In this document: one piece after another, positions 35,947 through 45,094 of the stretch | How the letters are laid out: each line of letters opens with the position of its first letter | How positions within the stretch are numbered: position 1 is the first letter of the stretch | Assembly (NCBI RefSeq): GCF_004364325.1 | Contig: NZ_SOCP01000021.1 | Location: 146,025-210,024, forward strand | Direction of reading: 5' to 3' | Source of the DNA: Actinophytocola oryzae | Lineage (GTDB): Bacteria; Actinomycetota; Actinomycetes; Mycobacteriales; Pseudonocardiaceae | DNA: 64,000 nucleotides | The notes under the pieces: generated by a model | Database searches by the model: none | What the model was told of the DNA's origin: nothing | Seen by the model: only the letters and a program-made list of their open reading frames with translations | Position numbers and translations under genes: made by a program

Positions 35947-36534
35947 ATGACCGCGACGGTGCCGACGGAGATCGAGGGCAAGCACCTACTGGGGCCGGGG
36001 GGATCGCTCAACACGAGATACCACAAGGCCGCGCTGTACCTGTTCGGGTTCGTCGTGATCGCGCACTGGGTCGAGCACATCGCGCAGGCGTACCAGATCT
36101 ACGTCCTGGACTGGGCCCGCCCGAAGGCGGGCGGTGCGCTCGGCCTCGCGTTCCCGTGGCTGGTGAAGTCCGAGTGGCTGCACTACGGGTTCGCCGTCTT
36201 CATGCTGGTGGGATTCGTGTTGCTGCGGCACGGGTTCACGGGCCGCGCACGCTCGTGGTGGAACGCCGCGATGTGGATCCAGGTGTGGCACCACTTCGAG
36301 CACCTGCTCCTGCTGCTGCAGGCGCTGACCGGGTCGTACCTGATGGGCAGGCCGGTGCCGACCAGCATCGCCCAGCTCGTCTTCCCGCGTGTCGAGCTGC
36401 ACCTGTTCTACAACGCGATCGTGTTCGTCCCGATGGTCGTCGCGATGGTGAGGCACCTACGGCCGACACCGCAGGAGCGTGCGCGGATGAAGTGTTCGTG
36501 CGCGGGGCACGCGCTGACCGGCGCCGCGGCCTGA
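35947..36534 (+). CDS. His-rich membrane protein of unknown function
   Basis: A 195-residue protein with about four membrane segments. Paired histidines sit at segment ends: HWVEH in the first, HYGFAVF in the second, HHFEHLLLLLQ in the third and VELHLFYN in the fourth. Such spacing could bind haem or metal, but no named family was recognised. The ATG has an AGGGAGGTTGG site. It is followed one base later by a second membrane protein gene, so the two probably form a complex. Both are near regulators and a glycosyltransferase, not obvious pathway enzymes. Confidence 0.75.
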   Translation: MTATVPTEIEGKHLLGPGGSLNTRYHKAALYLFGFVVIAHWVEHIAQAYQIYVLDWARPKAGGALGLAFPWLVKSEWLHYGFAVFMLVGFVLLRHGFTGRARSWWNAAMWIQVWHHFEHLLLLLQALTGSYLMGRPVPTSIAQLVFPRVELHLFYNAIVFVPMVVAMVRHLRPTPQERARMKCSCAGHALTGAAA

Positions 36535-36535
36535 C

Positions 36536-37204
36536 ATGTCGGTTCTGCTGCTGGCGACGGGCGAGCACGGCCACCTGGAGCTGGGGGTCACCATCGGCCC
36601 CATGGCTCTGCGGGTGGTCGTGCTCGCCGCCGTGCCGGTGGTCGCCGCGTTCGCCGTGCTGCGCGGGTTCCTCGGCGAACCGAGCCGCCGCACGACGATC
36701 GTCGTGGCGCTCGCGGCGGCCACGGCCGCGACGATGGAGTTGTTGCTGTCCGGTCGGGTGAACCTGCCGGAGCAGGTGATCCCGTTGCTGCTCGCGGCAC
36801 TCGCGTTGCCGATCTACCTCGTCAGGTCTACCGACGAGCGGTTCGCGCGGGCCGTCGGCCTCGGTAGACGGTTCGCGCCGCTCGTGTACGCGGTGGTGGC
36901 CGCACTCGCGGTGGCGCAGTTCGGCCTGGCGTGGTTCGCCGACGCCGGCCGGGACCGCACGACCACCCTCCTGCACACCGGCGTGCTGCTCGGGCTCGTC
37001 GCGCTCGTGTGGTTCGCGATCGCCAGGCCACGCGGCCGCGGCGTCAACGTCGGCATGCTGGTCAGCGCCGCGGCACTGGGCGTCGGACTGCTGGCCGGTA
37101 CGGCGCAGGCGATCACCATGCGCCCGCCGGACCCGGTGCCCGACGCGACCGGGACCGGGACCGTGTCCTCGGCGGGCTTTCCGATGCTGTCTACTGTGGA
37201 CTGA
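36536..37204 (+). CDS. Integral membrane protein, partner of 35947 gene
   Basis: A 222-residue protein with about six hydrophobic segments and a short His-containing N-terminus (GEHGHLEL). I recall similar proteins being noted beside natural-product genes in Pseudonocardiales, but cannot confirm a family name. It begins one base after the stop of the preceding His-rich membrane protein, and its end overlaps the convergent LmbE-like gene by 14 bases. Function unknown; copper or haem handling would fit the histidines. Confidence 0.72.
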   Translation: MSVLLLATGEHGHLELGVTIGPMALRVVVLAAVPVVAAFAVLRGFLGEPSRRTTIVVALAAATAATMELLLSGRVNLPEQVIPLLLAALALPIYLVRSTDERFARAVGLGRRFAPLVYAVVAALAVAQFGLAWFADAGRDRTTTLLHTGVLLGLVALVWFAIARPRGRGVNVGMLVSAAALGVGLLAGTAQAITMRPPDPVPDATGTGTVSSAGFPMLSTVD

Positions 37205-37967
37205 TCCCGGCCAGCAGGTCGTCCTCGGGCAGCGAGGTCGGCACGTGACAGCGCGCCAGCTCGAAGTCCTCGGTCGGCCACACCGCCTGGCGGACGTGCA
37301 CCGGCACCGCCAAGCGGTGTCGCACGGCCGGTGCCAGGAATCCGGCGTAGGCACGCAGCACCCGGTCGCGCACCGGGAAGAACTCGCCGCACGGCACCCG
37401 CGTGGTGATCCACCGCGTGCCGGGGGACGGTGCCGCGAGCCAGTCGCGGTAGGGCGACTCGAGGTCGCGCGCCAGCAGCGCCTCGTGCAGCGCACGCATC
37501 CGCGCCTCGCTCCATTCGTGCACGGTGTACAGCTTTCCCGGCTGCCACGCCTCGCCCGCGCCGGGGAACCGGGCCGCGTCGCCCGCCGCGTCGAACGCGG
37601 CGACCGACACCTCGCGGCAGCGCACCCGGTCCGGTCCGGGATCGGCGGTGTCGTCGTGCGCGACCACGACGTGCGGGCGGAACTCACGCAGCACCCGCAC
37701 GAGCCGCTCGGTCGGCTCCGCGACCGGCACCGAGGCGAACGAGGTCCCACCCGGGCGCCCGAAGGCCGCGTAGCCGAGCCGGTGGTGCCCGGCTCCGAGC
37801 ACCTCGCTCACGCCGTCGCCGCCGGTCGCGTCGCCGGTGCAGGTCACCACCATCACCTCGTGCCCCGCTGCGGCGTAGCGTGCCAGCGTCGCGGCGCCCT
37901 CGCCGGGCTCGTCGTCCCGGCGGGTGAGCACGGAGACCAGGCGCAGCGGCTCCCTCCTCGCCGTCAT
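37191..37967 (-). CDS. LmbE/PIG-L family protein with degenerate zinc site
   Basis: A 258-residue LmbE-fold protein. The family motif H-P-D-D-E appears as R16-R-D-D-E20, and the second motif H-P-D-H appears as G111-P-D-R114. Two of the three zinc-ligand histidines are therefore arginine while the aspartates remain, as are the flanking features (LARYAAAGHEVMVVTCT). True members deacetylate GlcNAc-type sugars or cleave mycothiol conjugates. This one is probably inactive as a zinc hydrolase or has a new role. It overlaps the upstream glycosyltransferase gene by four bases, the natural pairing for a sugar deacetylase. Confidence 0.82.
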   Translation of the reverse strand: MTARREPLRLVSVLTRRDDEPGEGAATLARYAAAGHEVMVVTCTGDATGGDGVSEVLGAGHHRLGYAAFGRPGGTSFASVPVAEPTERLVRVLREFRPHVVVAHDDTADPGPDRVRCREVSVAAFDAAGDAARFPGAGEAWQPGKLYTVHEWSEARMRALHEALLARDLESPYRDWLAAPSPGTRWITTRVPCGEFFPVRDRVLRAYAGFLAPAVRHRLAVPVHVRQAVWPTEDFELARCHVPTSLPEDDLLAGISPQ

Positions 37968-39229
37968 GCGACCTCTGGTGCCCGCACGAGCAGGCTGGCC
38001 GCGACGAACCGCTCGTAGTCGGCGACCATCCTGGGCAGCAGGTACCGGCGCCGTGCGGACTCCTCGGCGCGCCGTCCGAGCCTGGCGCGCAGCAGCTCGT
38101 CGCCGAGCATCGTGCGCAGCGCGTACACCACGGCCTCGTTGTCACGCGGGTCGACCAGGAGCCCGTTGTGCCACGGGGAGACCTGCTCACGCAACCCGCC
38201 GACGTCCGCGGCCACCACGGCGCGGCCCTTGACCATCGCCTCGGTCACGCTCAGGCCGAAACCCTCGCCGAGGCTCTTCTGCAGCACCACGTCCGCCCGC
38301 CGCTGCAACGCGTTCACCACCAGCGCCGCGCGTTCGGTGTCGTCGTCGTCCGGCAGGACCAGGTGCACCCGCGCGCGTTCGGCGGGGGAGAGCGCGGCCC
38401 GCAGCGAGCGGATCTCCTCCAGCACGGCCCAGCCCTCCAGCGCGTCCTGCGTCTGGCCGTCGCAGGCCAGCACGACGTGCACCTCCGGGGGCAGCTGGTG
38501 CACGAGCCGCAGCACCCCGGGCATCTCGGTGAGCGGGTCCCAGCGCGACACCTGCAGCACGAGCGGCGCGCCCGCGGGCAGCGGCCCGTCCTCGTCCACC
38601 TGCCCGAGGTTGCCCAGCAGGTCGGCGAACTCCAGCCGCGACAGCACGCGGTTCTTCGCCGAGTTCGGGTCGACGGCGGGTGCGACCACCCGCTTGCGGA
38701 CCGGCGGCACCAGGGGCGGCGCGAACTCGGTCAGCGGCGTCATCACGATGTCCACATCGGACAGTTCGCCCGCGAACGCATACCAGACGGCCGACGGGCC
38801 GGTCGCGCGCCCGTCGGTGGTGCCGACGTGGCAGTGCCACACCACGGCCATGCCCGCCGCCGCCAGCCGGGGTGCCATGCCGAGGGTGGCCGGGTCGTGC
38901 AGGACCACCACGTCGCCGGGTGTGAGCCGCTCGACGAGCCGGTTCGCCTGCGACGCGAGCACGGTCCGGTAGCTGGGCAGCGACACCGCGAGCCGGTCGG
39001 TGGTCAGCGCGTCGGCCCTGCCGTGCAGCAGCTGGTGCAGGTACCTGGTGACGGCGAAGAACGCCGCGTCGCCCTCGACCACCGCCCACCCGACGGACAG
39101 GCCGGTCGCCACCTGGGCGGGCACGAGGCTCGAGAGCAGCTCGGCGACCCGGCCCCCGCGCGCGGTCGAGCTCACGTGTACCAGTCGCGGCCCGGCGCCC
39201 GGCGGGAGCGCCCAGGTCGGCGTCACCAT
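37964..39229 (-). CDS. GT4 family glycosyltransferase (trehalose-synthase TreT-like)
   Basis: A 421-residue GT-B fold enzyme. The N-terminal half has HVSSTARGGRVAELLSSL and the C-terminal half the nucleotide-sugar site VLQVSRWDPLTEMPG and the EX7E-like QKSLGEGFGLSVTEAM. This arrangement resembles TreT, which makes trehalose from NDP-glucose and glucose, and similar GT4 enzymes in antibiotic clusters. It is translationally coupled to the degenerate LmbE-like gene. The acceptor is unknown. Confidence 0.88.
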   Translation of the reverse strand: MVTPTWALPPGAGPRLVHVSSTARGGRVAELLSSLVPAQVATGLSVGWAVVEGDAAFFAVTRYLHQLLHGRADALTTDRLAVSLPSYRTVLASQANRLVERLTPGDVVVLHDPATLGMAPRLAAAGMAVVWHCHVGTTDGRATGPSAVWYAFAGELSDVDIVMTPLTEFAPPLVPPVRKRVVAPAVDPNSAKNRVLSRLEFADLLGNLGQVDEDGPLPAGAPLVLQVSRWDPLTEMPGVLRLVHQLPPEVHVVLACDGQTQDALEGWAVLEEIRSLRAALSPAERARVHLVLPDDDDTERAALVVNALQRRADVVLQKSLGEGFGLSVTEAMVKGRAVVAADVGGLREQVSPWHNGLLVDPRDNEAVVYALRTMLGDELLRARLGRRAEESARRRYLLPRMVADYERFVAASLLVRAPEVA

Positions 39230-39365
39230 CTGTGGCCTTCCCGTCCTCCGGACGGTGCGGGCGCACCGCCTCGCCCCACGCGAACCGTGGTCATAGTTCT
39301 ATTTTTTCGAGCCGCACCGGGCCGGGGCCACTTTCAGGTTGCGCTTGTGTAGAGCAATCCACCCT

Positions 39366-40679
39366 CTACTCCGGCAGTGCCCGTCCCCGGGTCTCCGGAC
39401 AGAACGGGACGACGACCATGCCGACGACGTAGATGAGGCCGAGCACGGTCGCCGCGGTGCCGTAGCTGCCCAGTGCCGCGATGATCGTGCCCGCCAGCAG
39501 CGGACCGAGGAACGCGATGAACCTGGCCGCGTTGAACACGAAGGCGGCGCCGGTCGCACGCAGGTGCGTCGGGTAGAACTCCGGCAGCCACACCGGCATC
39601 CACGTGTACTGGCCGAGGGTGAAGAAGCCGTTGACCGCGCACAGCACCAGCACCAGCGCGAGATCGTGGGTCCACAGGAACAGGACCGGCGTCATCACCA
39701 GTGACAGCGCGAAGTAGGTGAACACCGTCGGCCTGCGGCCGAAGCGGTCGGCGGCGAAGCCGAGTGAGATGTAGCCCGCGATGGCGCCGACGTTGTAGAT
39801 CATGCCCGCGGTCGACGCGTAGCTCTCCGGCGAGTGGCCGTCCTTCGCGGCCAGACTGCCGACGTACGCGGGCACCCACGTCGAGATGCCCCACCACGCG
39901 AGCGTGGTCACCGTCGACATGATCGAGCCGAGGATCGTCAGGCGTCGCAGCTTCGGGTCGGCCATGATCTGGCGCAGCGTGAAGCGGGTGTAGGTCCGTT
40001 CCTCCTCGGACAGGTCGGACTGGGCACGCAGGGAGTCCCTGCGCCTGGCCACCTTCGTCCACTTCTCCGACTCGGGCACGCTGCGGCGCAGCCACAGCGC
40101 GAACAGCGCGGGCAGGACCCCGATCAGGAACATGTACCGCCACGAGCCCGCGCCGAGCGGCGCGATGAAGTGCCACGCGGCGGACGCGACGAAGAACCCG
40201 AGTCCCAGCCCGCACTGCATCAGCCCCGCGGCCTTGGCCCTGGCGTGCGCCGGCCACATCTCCGCGACCAGGGACGTGCCGGTGCCCCACTCCGAGCCGA
40301 GGGTCACGCCCGTCAGCAGCCGCAGGAACAGGAACGACTCCCAGTTCCACGCGAGCGCCGAGAGACCGGTGAACACGGAGTACAGGGCGATCGAGATCAG
40401 CAGGACCTTCCTGCGGCCGAGGTAGTCGGCCACGATCCCGCCGAGGATGCCGCCTGCTCCCCAGCCGAGCAGGGTCATCGCGATCGTCAGTCCGATGTAG
40501 AAGGCCGGGTTGCCGGTCGGGTGCAGCTGTTTGAGCGCCACGCCCGCGGTGAGGATCAGCGCGTAGGTCTCGAACCCGTCGAACAGCCAGCCGAGGTTGG
40601 CCGCGATCAGGGCCCGCCAGCGGGTGCGGTCGAGCGAGCGGTACCAGGGCGTTGTCGACGTCTCTCGCACTTCGGTCAT
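39366..40679 (-). CDS. MFS solute:proton symporter (AAHS/sugar-porter type)
   Basis: A 437-residue 12-segment MFS protein. DGFETYALIL in segment one is like the aromatic-acid symporter motif D-G-x-D, and motif A (ADYLGRRKVLLIS) follows segment two. A GSEWGTGTSLVAEMWP segment is shared with organic-acid and sugar porters. It is divergent from the molybdenum-hydroxylase operon, so it probably imports that enzyme's substrate, an aromatic or N-heteroaromatic acid. The shared 174-base gap carries repeated GTCCTGT motifs. Confidence 0.88.
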   Translation of the reverse strand: MTEVRETSTTPWYRSLDRTRWRALIAANLGWLFDGFETYALILTAGVALKQLHPTGNPAFYIGLTIAMTLLGWGAGGILGGIVADYLGRRKVLLISIALYSVFTGLSALAWNWESFLFLRLLTGVTLGSEWGTGTSLVAEMWPAHARAKAAGLMQCGLGLGFFVASAAWHFIAPLGAGSWRYMFLIGVLPALFALWLRRSVPESEKWTKVARRRDSLRAQSDLSEEERTYTRFTLRQIMADPKLRRLTILGSIMSTVTTLAWWGISTWVPAYVGSLAAKDGHSPESYASTAGMIYNVGAIAGYISLGFAADRFGRRPTVFTYFALSLVMTPVLFLWTHDLALVLVLCAVNGFFTLGQYTWMPVWLPEFYPTHLRATGAAFVFNAARFIAFLGPLLAGTIIAALGSYGTAATVLGLIYVVGMVVVPFCPETRGRALPE

Positions 40680-40718
40680 GGAGCGACTCCTATGTCGTGC
40701 ACCTGCGTCGACAGGGTA

Positions 40719-40841
40719 GTCCTGTATACGACACTCGTTGTCCTGTGGAGCGGATGGTATGAGCGCTCCACGAGACCGTCAAGACGCAGTCGACGAACTT
40801 GACACTTGGTCAAGACCCTCTTACGGTCCTAGTGACAGGAC
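40719..40841. promoter_or_regulatory. Repeated GTCCTGT motifs in divergent promoter
   Basis: GTCCTGT occurs at 40719-40725 and 40740-40746, exactly 21 bases apart, and in inverted form at 40835-40841, where GTCCT-ACAGGAC also forms a partial palindrome. The gap separates the MFS importer from the CoxG-like gene. The IclR encoded at 45936 is the natural candidate binder. Confidence 0.55.
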
Positions 40842-40853
40842 AAGCAGTCTCGT

Positions 40854-41534
40854 ATGGCGGTCTACATGAAACTTGCGTCCGAGTTCTCGGTCCCGGCGGC
40901 ACCTGCCACGGTGTTCCCCCTGTTCTTCGATCCAGAGGTGATGCGTGGCCTCATCCCGGGATGTGAGGAGCTGGTCCGCGTCGACGACCGGACCTACCGG
41001 GGTCGCCTGGTCAACGAGGTCGCGCACGTGCGTTTCGCCGCGGGCTTCTCGGCGGCCGTCCAGTCGGTGACCGACGAGGAGACCAAGGAGGTCACCGCCG
41101 TCCTCAAGGGCGAGGACCGCAGGCTGGGCAGTTCGATCAAGATCGACGCGCGCCTGTCCGTACGCCCCGACGGCGACGCCTCGGTGATCGGCTACGAGAT
41201 GGACATGGCGCTGTGGGGCAAGCTCGGCCGCCTCGGCGAGCCGATCATCCGCCGCCGCAGCCGCGAGGTGGAGCTGGAGTTCGCCCGCTCGCTTGCCGCC
41301 GCCTGCGGCGCACCCGCGGAGGACCCGCCAGCGAGACAGGAGGGTCCCGCCCGCACCCCGGTGGCCGCCTCCAGGCCGGCCGTGAACGGTCGGACCACGC
41401 GGGTGCCCGCCGCCTCCGACGATCCGGATCCGTCGCTGCGGCTCGCGGTCGCCGCGACCCAGAAGCTCGCCATGGTCGCCGTGGCCACCTCCCTGACGGC
41501 CGTGCTGGTCGCCGTGTTCAGGCGGGGTCGCTGA
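40854..41534 (+). CDS. CoxG-like SRPBCC protein with C-terminal anchor
   Basis: A 226-residue protein. The first 150 residues match the CoxG/SRPBCC fold (MKLASEFSVPAAPATVFPLFFDPEVM and the GCEEL segment); a Pro/Ala linker leads to a C-terminal hydrophobic helix (LAMVAVATSLTAVLVAVF) capped by RRGR. In CO dehydrogenase loci CoxG anchors the enzyme to the membrane; here it starts a molybdenum-hydroxylase operon of the xanthine-dehydrogenase type. ATG 40854 is used; ATG 40866 is also possible. Its stop overlaps the next ATG. Confidence 0.88.
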   Translation: MAVYMKLASEFSVPAAPATVFPLFFDPEVMRGLIPGCEELVRVDDRTYRGRLVNEVAHVRFAAGFSAAVQSVTDEETKEVTAVLKGEDRRLGSSIKIDARLSVRPDGDASVIGYEMDMALWGKLGRLGEPIIRRRSREVELEFARSLAAACGAPAEDPPARQEGPARTPVAASRPAVNGRTTRVPAASDDPDPSLRLAVAATQKLAMVAVATSLTAVLVAVFRRGR

Positions 41535-42349
41535 TGCCCCGCCTGCACCGCCCCACCTCCCTCGACGAGGCCGTCGAGCTGCTGTCCACGCTGGACAACC
41601 CGATGGTCTACGGCGGCGGCACCGCCATCCAGATCCTCCTCAAGCAGGGCATCCTCTTCGCCGACAACTTCGTCGACCTCGCACTCGTGCCCGGTCTGCG
41701 TGACGTCACCGAGGACGACGACGGCGTCACCGCGGGCCCCATGGTGACGATCCGCCGCATGGAGACCGCCGCCCCACCGCTTGCCGCCGACGCGTACCGG
41801 CACGTAGCCAACCCACGGGTCCGGAACACCGCCAGCGTCGGCGGCAACCTCGCACACGGCGACTACCGCCTCGACCCGCCGACCGCGCTGCTCGTGCTGG
41901 ACGCGGTCGTGCTGGCCACGTCGGTCCACGGCACCCGAGAGATCGGGATCCGCGAGTTCTTCACCGACTTCCAGCAGACCGCGCTGGAGCCGGGTGAGCT
42001 GGTGTCCGGCGTGTTCATCCCGCACCAGGACCCGGCCGCGGGCCACCACTTCGAGAAGAACACCTCGCTGTCCGAGAACGACTGGCCGTGCGCGTCCGCC
42101 GCCGTGCTGCTCACGGACCACACCGTCCACCTCGGCCTCGGCGCCGTCGCACCGACCCCCTGCCACGTCACCGCCGACATCACCGGCCTGGACGACCAGG
42201 GTGCGGTCGAGGCGGCGCTGGCCGCGGTCGAGCCGGTGCTCGACCCGATCCCGGACGTCCGGGGCAGCGTCGAGTACAAGCGGCGGCTCGCGCGGGTGAC
42301 CGTCGAGGACGCCGTCCGTCGCGCGTGGAAGGACCGCCGACATGGGTGA
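41534..42349 (+). CDS. Molybdenum hydroxylase, FAD-binding medium subunit
   Basis: A 271-residue CoxM/NdhF-type subunit. The FAD pyrophosphate motifs are VYGGGTAIQIL near residue 27 and NTASVGGNLAHGD near residue 98. It passes electrons from the iron-sulfur subunit to the final acceptor. Stop and start codons overlap with both neighbours, marking a single operon with large, medium and small subunits. The order medium-large-small is like that in carbon-monoxide and xanthine dehydrogenase families. Confidence 0.93.
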   Translation: MPRLHRPTSLDEAVELLSTLDNPMVYGGGTAIQILLKQGILFADNFVDLALVPGLRDVTEDDDGVTAGPMVTIRRMETAAPPLAADAYRHVANPRVRNTASVGGNLAHGDYRLDPPTALLVLDAVVLATSVHGTREIGIREFFTDFQQTALEPGELVSGVFIPHQDPAAGHHFEKNTSLSENDWPCASAAVLLTDHTVHLGLGAVAPTPCHVTADITGLDDQGAVEAALAAVEPVLDPIPDVRGSVEYKRRLARVTVEDAVRRAWKDRRHG

Positions 42350-44636
42350 CGAGGTCGGCCGCTCCAGGGCCCGTTTCGACATGCCCGGCCGCGTGCGGGG
42401 GCTGGTCTCCCACGTCGGCGACCAGCCGGTCGGCACGGCGGCGCACGTCGCGCTGCACCGGTCGACCGCGCCGCACGCCGCGATCGCCGCCGTGCACACC
42501 GACGACGCGCTCGCCATCCCGGGCGTCCACGCCGTCGTCACCGGCGCCGACCTGTACAAACACCTCGGCGACCGCCTCCACACCGGTCCCGCGTTCGCCG
42601 ACCAGCCCGGCCTCGCCTACGAGAAGGTCCGCTACGTCGGCGAGCCGGTCGCCGCGGTCCTCGCCGTCGACCTCAGGACGGCCCGGGAGGCCGCCGACGC
42701 CGTCTGGGTCGACTACGACGAGCTGCCACCCGTCCACGACCTGGCCGCCGCGCTGGAGGGCACGTCGTTCGTGCACGACGAGCTGCGCCCGTCGTCGGTG
42801 TTCGGCGACCTGCGCCACCTGCGTGGCGTGCGGGACACCAACGTGAACTACGAGTACAACCTGCGGACCGGCGACGCCGAGGCGGCCCGCGACGCCGGTG
42901 CCACGACCGTCGCCTGCGAGTTCTGGGCGCCGCCGACCCACCACGTGCCGATCGAGCTGCCGTGCACGATCGCGTGGGTCGACGCCGACCGCCTCGAGAT
43001 GCTGTCCACCACGCAGACCCCGTCCTATGTGCGCCAGACCGTCGCCGACCTGCTCGACCTGCCGCTGTCCCGGGTCCGGATCACGACCAGGCCCCTCGGC
43101 GGCAGCTTCGGGGCCAAGATGTACGACCGGCTCGAGCCGCTGGCCGCCGCGCTCGCCTGGACCACCGGGCGCAAGGTCCGGGTGGTCGCGTCGCGTGAGG
43201 AGTCGTTCCTGCTCACCACCCGCCACGGCGCGGCCGTCACCTCCAGCCTCACCGCCGATGCCGAGGGCAACCTGGTCAGCGCGATCTCCGACGTCCGGTA
43301 CGACACCGGCGCCTACGCCGACGTCGGCCCGCGCATCACCGCCAAGTCCGGCATGATGTCGCCCGGCCCGTACCGGATCGCGAACGCACGTGTGCGGTCC
43401 CGCTGCGTGTACACGAACAAGCCGTCCGCCGGACCCTTCCGCGGGTTCGGCGTGCCGCAGGTGACCTGGTCGCACGAGTCGCTGATCGACGAGCTGGCCC
43501 ACCGGCTTGGCGAGGACCCCGTCGAGTTCCGCCGCCGCCACCTCCTGCGTGAGGGCGACGAGGCTCCCATGGGCACCCGCATGCACAGCGCGGACTTCGT
43601 CGGCTGCCTCGACGCGGTGGCCGACGCGATCGGCTGGCGTGACCCGGTCGACCGCGGCGACGGCAGGGTCCGCCGCGGGCGCGGGGTCGGGGTCGGTGTG
43701 AAGGCCGTGCTGACCCCGACCATCGCCAACGCCGTGCTGCACCTCAACCAGGACGCGTCGGCCACGCTGCTGATCAGCACGGTCGACATGGGACAGGGCA
43801 GCGACACGATCATGGCGCAGATCGCCGCGGACGTGCTGTGCATGGACTCGGCACGCGTCCACGTGGTGCGTGCGGACACCGACGCCACCCCGTACGACAC
43901 GATCACCGCGGGCAGCCGGTCCACCTACCACACCGGCAACGCGGTGCGCCGCGTCGCGGAGGCCATGCGTGCCAAGCTGGTCGGCCTCGCGGCGACGCGG
44001 TTCTCCTGCCAGGACGCCGACGTGACGCTCGCGGCGGACGGCCTGCGGGCGGGTGAGCGGCACGTGACCGTCCCGGACCTGGTCCACGGCCACTTCGGCG
44101 CACGCGGCGCGACCCTGACCACCGAGGCGAACTACACGTCCGACTGGGTGCCCTACGACAAGGAGACGGGCCGGTCGGCGAAGGTCACCGAACACTGGTT
44201 CGCCGGCGCGGTCGGCGTCCAGCTCACCGTCGACACCGCGACCGGCCGCGTCCACCTCGAGCACCTGGCCGTCGCCGGGGACGTCGGCAGGGCGATCAAC
44301 CCGAAGCTCGTCGAACAGCAGCTGACCGGCGCGGCGATCATGGGCATCGGGCACGCGTTGTTCGACCAGCTCGTGCTCGACCAGGGCCAGGTGATCAACG
44401 GGACGCTGCTCGACTACCAGCTGCCCTCGATCAGGGACCTGCCGGACCGGCTCACGCCGATCATCGTCGAGAGCCCGCACGACACCGGCCCGTTCGGCGC
44501 GAAGGGCGTCGGGGAGACGGGGATCCTCGGGGTCGCGCCGGCCATCGCGAACGCGGTGCGTGACGCGCTCGGCGTCCGCATCACCACGCTGCCGTTGACG
44601 CCGGAGTCGATCGTCGCGGCACTGGAGGGGAAATGA
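42342..44636 (+). CDS. Molybdenum hydroxylase, molybdopterin-binding large subunit
   Basis: A 764-residue catalytic subunit. FGAKMYDRLEP is the first Mo-pterin contact, AGPFRGFGVPQ the second, and GVGETG near residue 726 holds the catalytic Glu. The AYxCSFR loop of true CO dehydrogenase is absent; the GPFRGFG loop is like xanthine dehydrogenase, nicotinate and isoquinoline hydroxylases. The enzyme probably inserts a water-derived hydroxyl next to a ring nitrogen. The substrate is unknown, but the nearby kynurenine-type operon makes quinoline or other N-heteroaromatics worth testing. Confidence 0.93.
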   Translation: MGDEVGRSRARFDMPGRVRGLVSHVGDQPVGTAAHVALHRSTAPHAAIAAVHTDDALAIPGVHAVVTGADLYKHLGDRLHTGPAFADQPGLAYEKVRYVGEPVAAVLAVDLRTAREAADAVWVDYDELPPVHDLAAALEGTSFVHDELRPSSVFGDLRHLRGVRDTNVNYEYNLRTGDAEAARDAGATTVACEFWAPPTHHVPIELPCTIAWVDADRLEMLSTTQTPSYVRQTVADLLDLPLSRVRITTRPLGGSFGAKMYDRLEPLAAALAWTTGRKVRVVASREESFLLTTRHGAAVTSSLTADAEGNLVSAISDVRYDTGAYADVGPRITAKSGMMSPGPYRIANARVRSRCVYTNKPSAGPFRGFGVPQVTWSHESLIDELAHRLGEDPVEFRRRHLLREGDEAPMGTRMHSADFVGCLDAVADAIGWRDPVDRGDGRVRRGRGVGVGVKAVLTPTIANAVLHLNQDASATLLISTVDMGQGSDTIMAQIAADVLCMDSARVHVVRADTDATPYDTITAGSRSTYHTGNAVRRVAEAMRAKLVGLAATRFSCQDADVTLAADGLRAGERHVTVPDLVHGHFGARGATLTTEANYTSDWVPYDKETGRSAKVTEHWFAGAVGVQLTVDTATGRVHLEHLAVAGDVGRAINPKLVEQQLTGAAIMGIGHALFDQLVLDQGQVINGTLLDYQLPSIRDLPDRLTPIIVESPHDTGPFGAKGVGETGILGVAPAIANAVRDALGVRITTLPLTPESIVAALEGK

Positions 44637-45094
44637 GCCGGATCACCCTGGTCGTCAACGGCGTCAGGCACCTCGTGGACGTCGAGGACGACGCGTTGCT
44701 GCTCGACGTGCTGCGGGAGAAGGTCGGCGCCACGAGCGTCCGAGAGGGCTGCGGGGTCGGCGCGTGCGGGGCGTGCACGGTGCTCTCCGGCGGGATGAGC
44801 GTGTCCAGCTGCCTGGCCCTCGCCATCCGCCACGACGGCGCCGAGCTGACCACGGCCGACGGCCTCGACGAGCGGGACGAGGTCGTGTCGTCCTTCGTGG
44901 CGTGCGGCGCGGCCCAGTGCGGGTACTGCATCCCCGGCTTCGTGCTGATGTCGAAGGAACTGCTCGCGGAGAACCCGGCACCGTCCGAACAGGACATCAC
45001 GGCCCACCTCGAGGGCAACATCTGCCGCTGCGGCACCTACCCGGAGATCAGGAAGGCCGTGGCGGCCGCGGCCGGGCGGAGGGCGACGCGGTGA
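44633..45094 (+). CDS. Molybdenum hydroxylase, 2Fe-2S small subunit
   Basis: A 153-residue CoxS-type subunit with both iron-sulfur clusters: the plant-ferredoxin-like EGCGVGACGACTV in the N-terminal half and CGYCIPG with CRCGTYPEI in the C-terminal half. ATG overlaps the stop of the large subunit by four bases. It carries electrons from molybdenum to the FAD subunit. Confidence 0.95.
   Translation: MSRITLVVNGVRHLVDVEDDALLLDVLREKVGATSVREGCGVGACGACTVLSGGMSVSSCLALAIRHDGAELTTADGLDERDEVVSSFVACGAAQCGYCIPGFVLMSKELLAENPAPSEQDITAHLEGNICRCGTYPEIRKAVAAAAGRRATR

Noticed and set aside
40854..45094. Carbon monoxide dehydrogenase
   Set aside because: The large subunit lacks the AYxCSFR active-site loop and has the GPFRGFG loop of xanthine-dehydrogenase-type enzymes.
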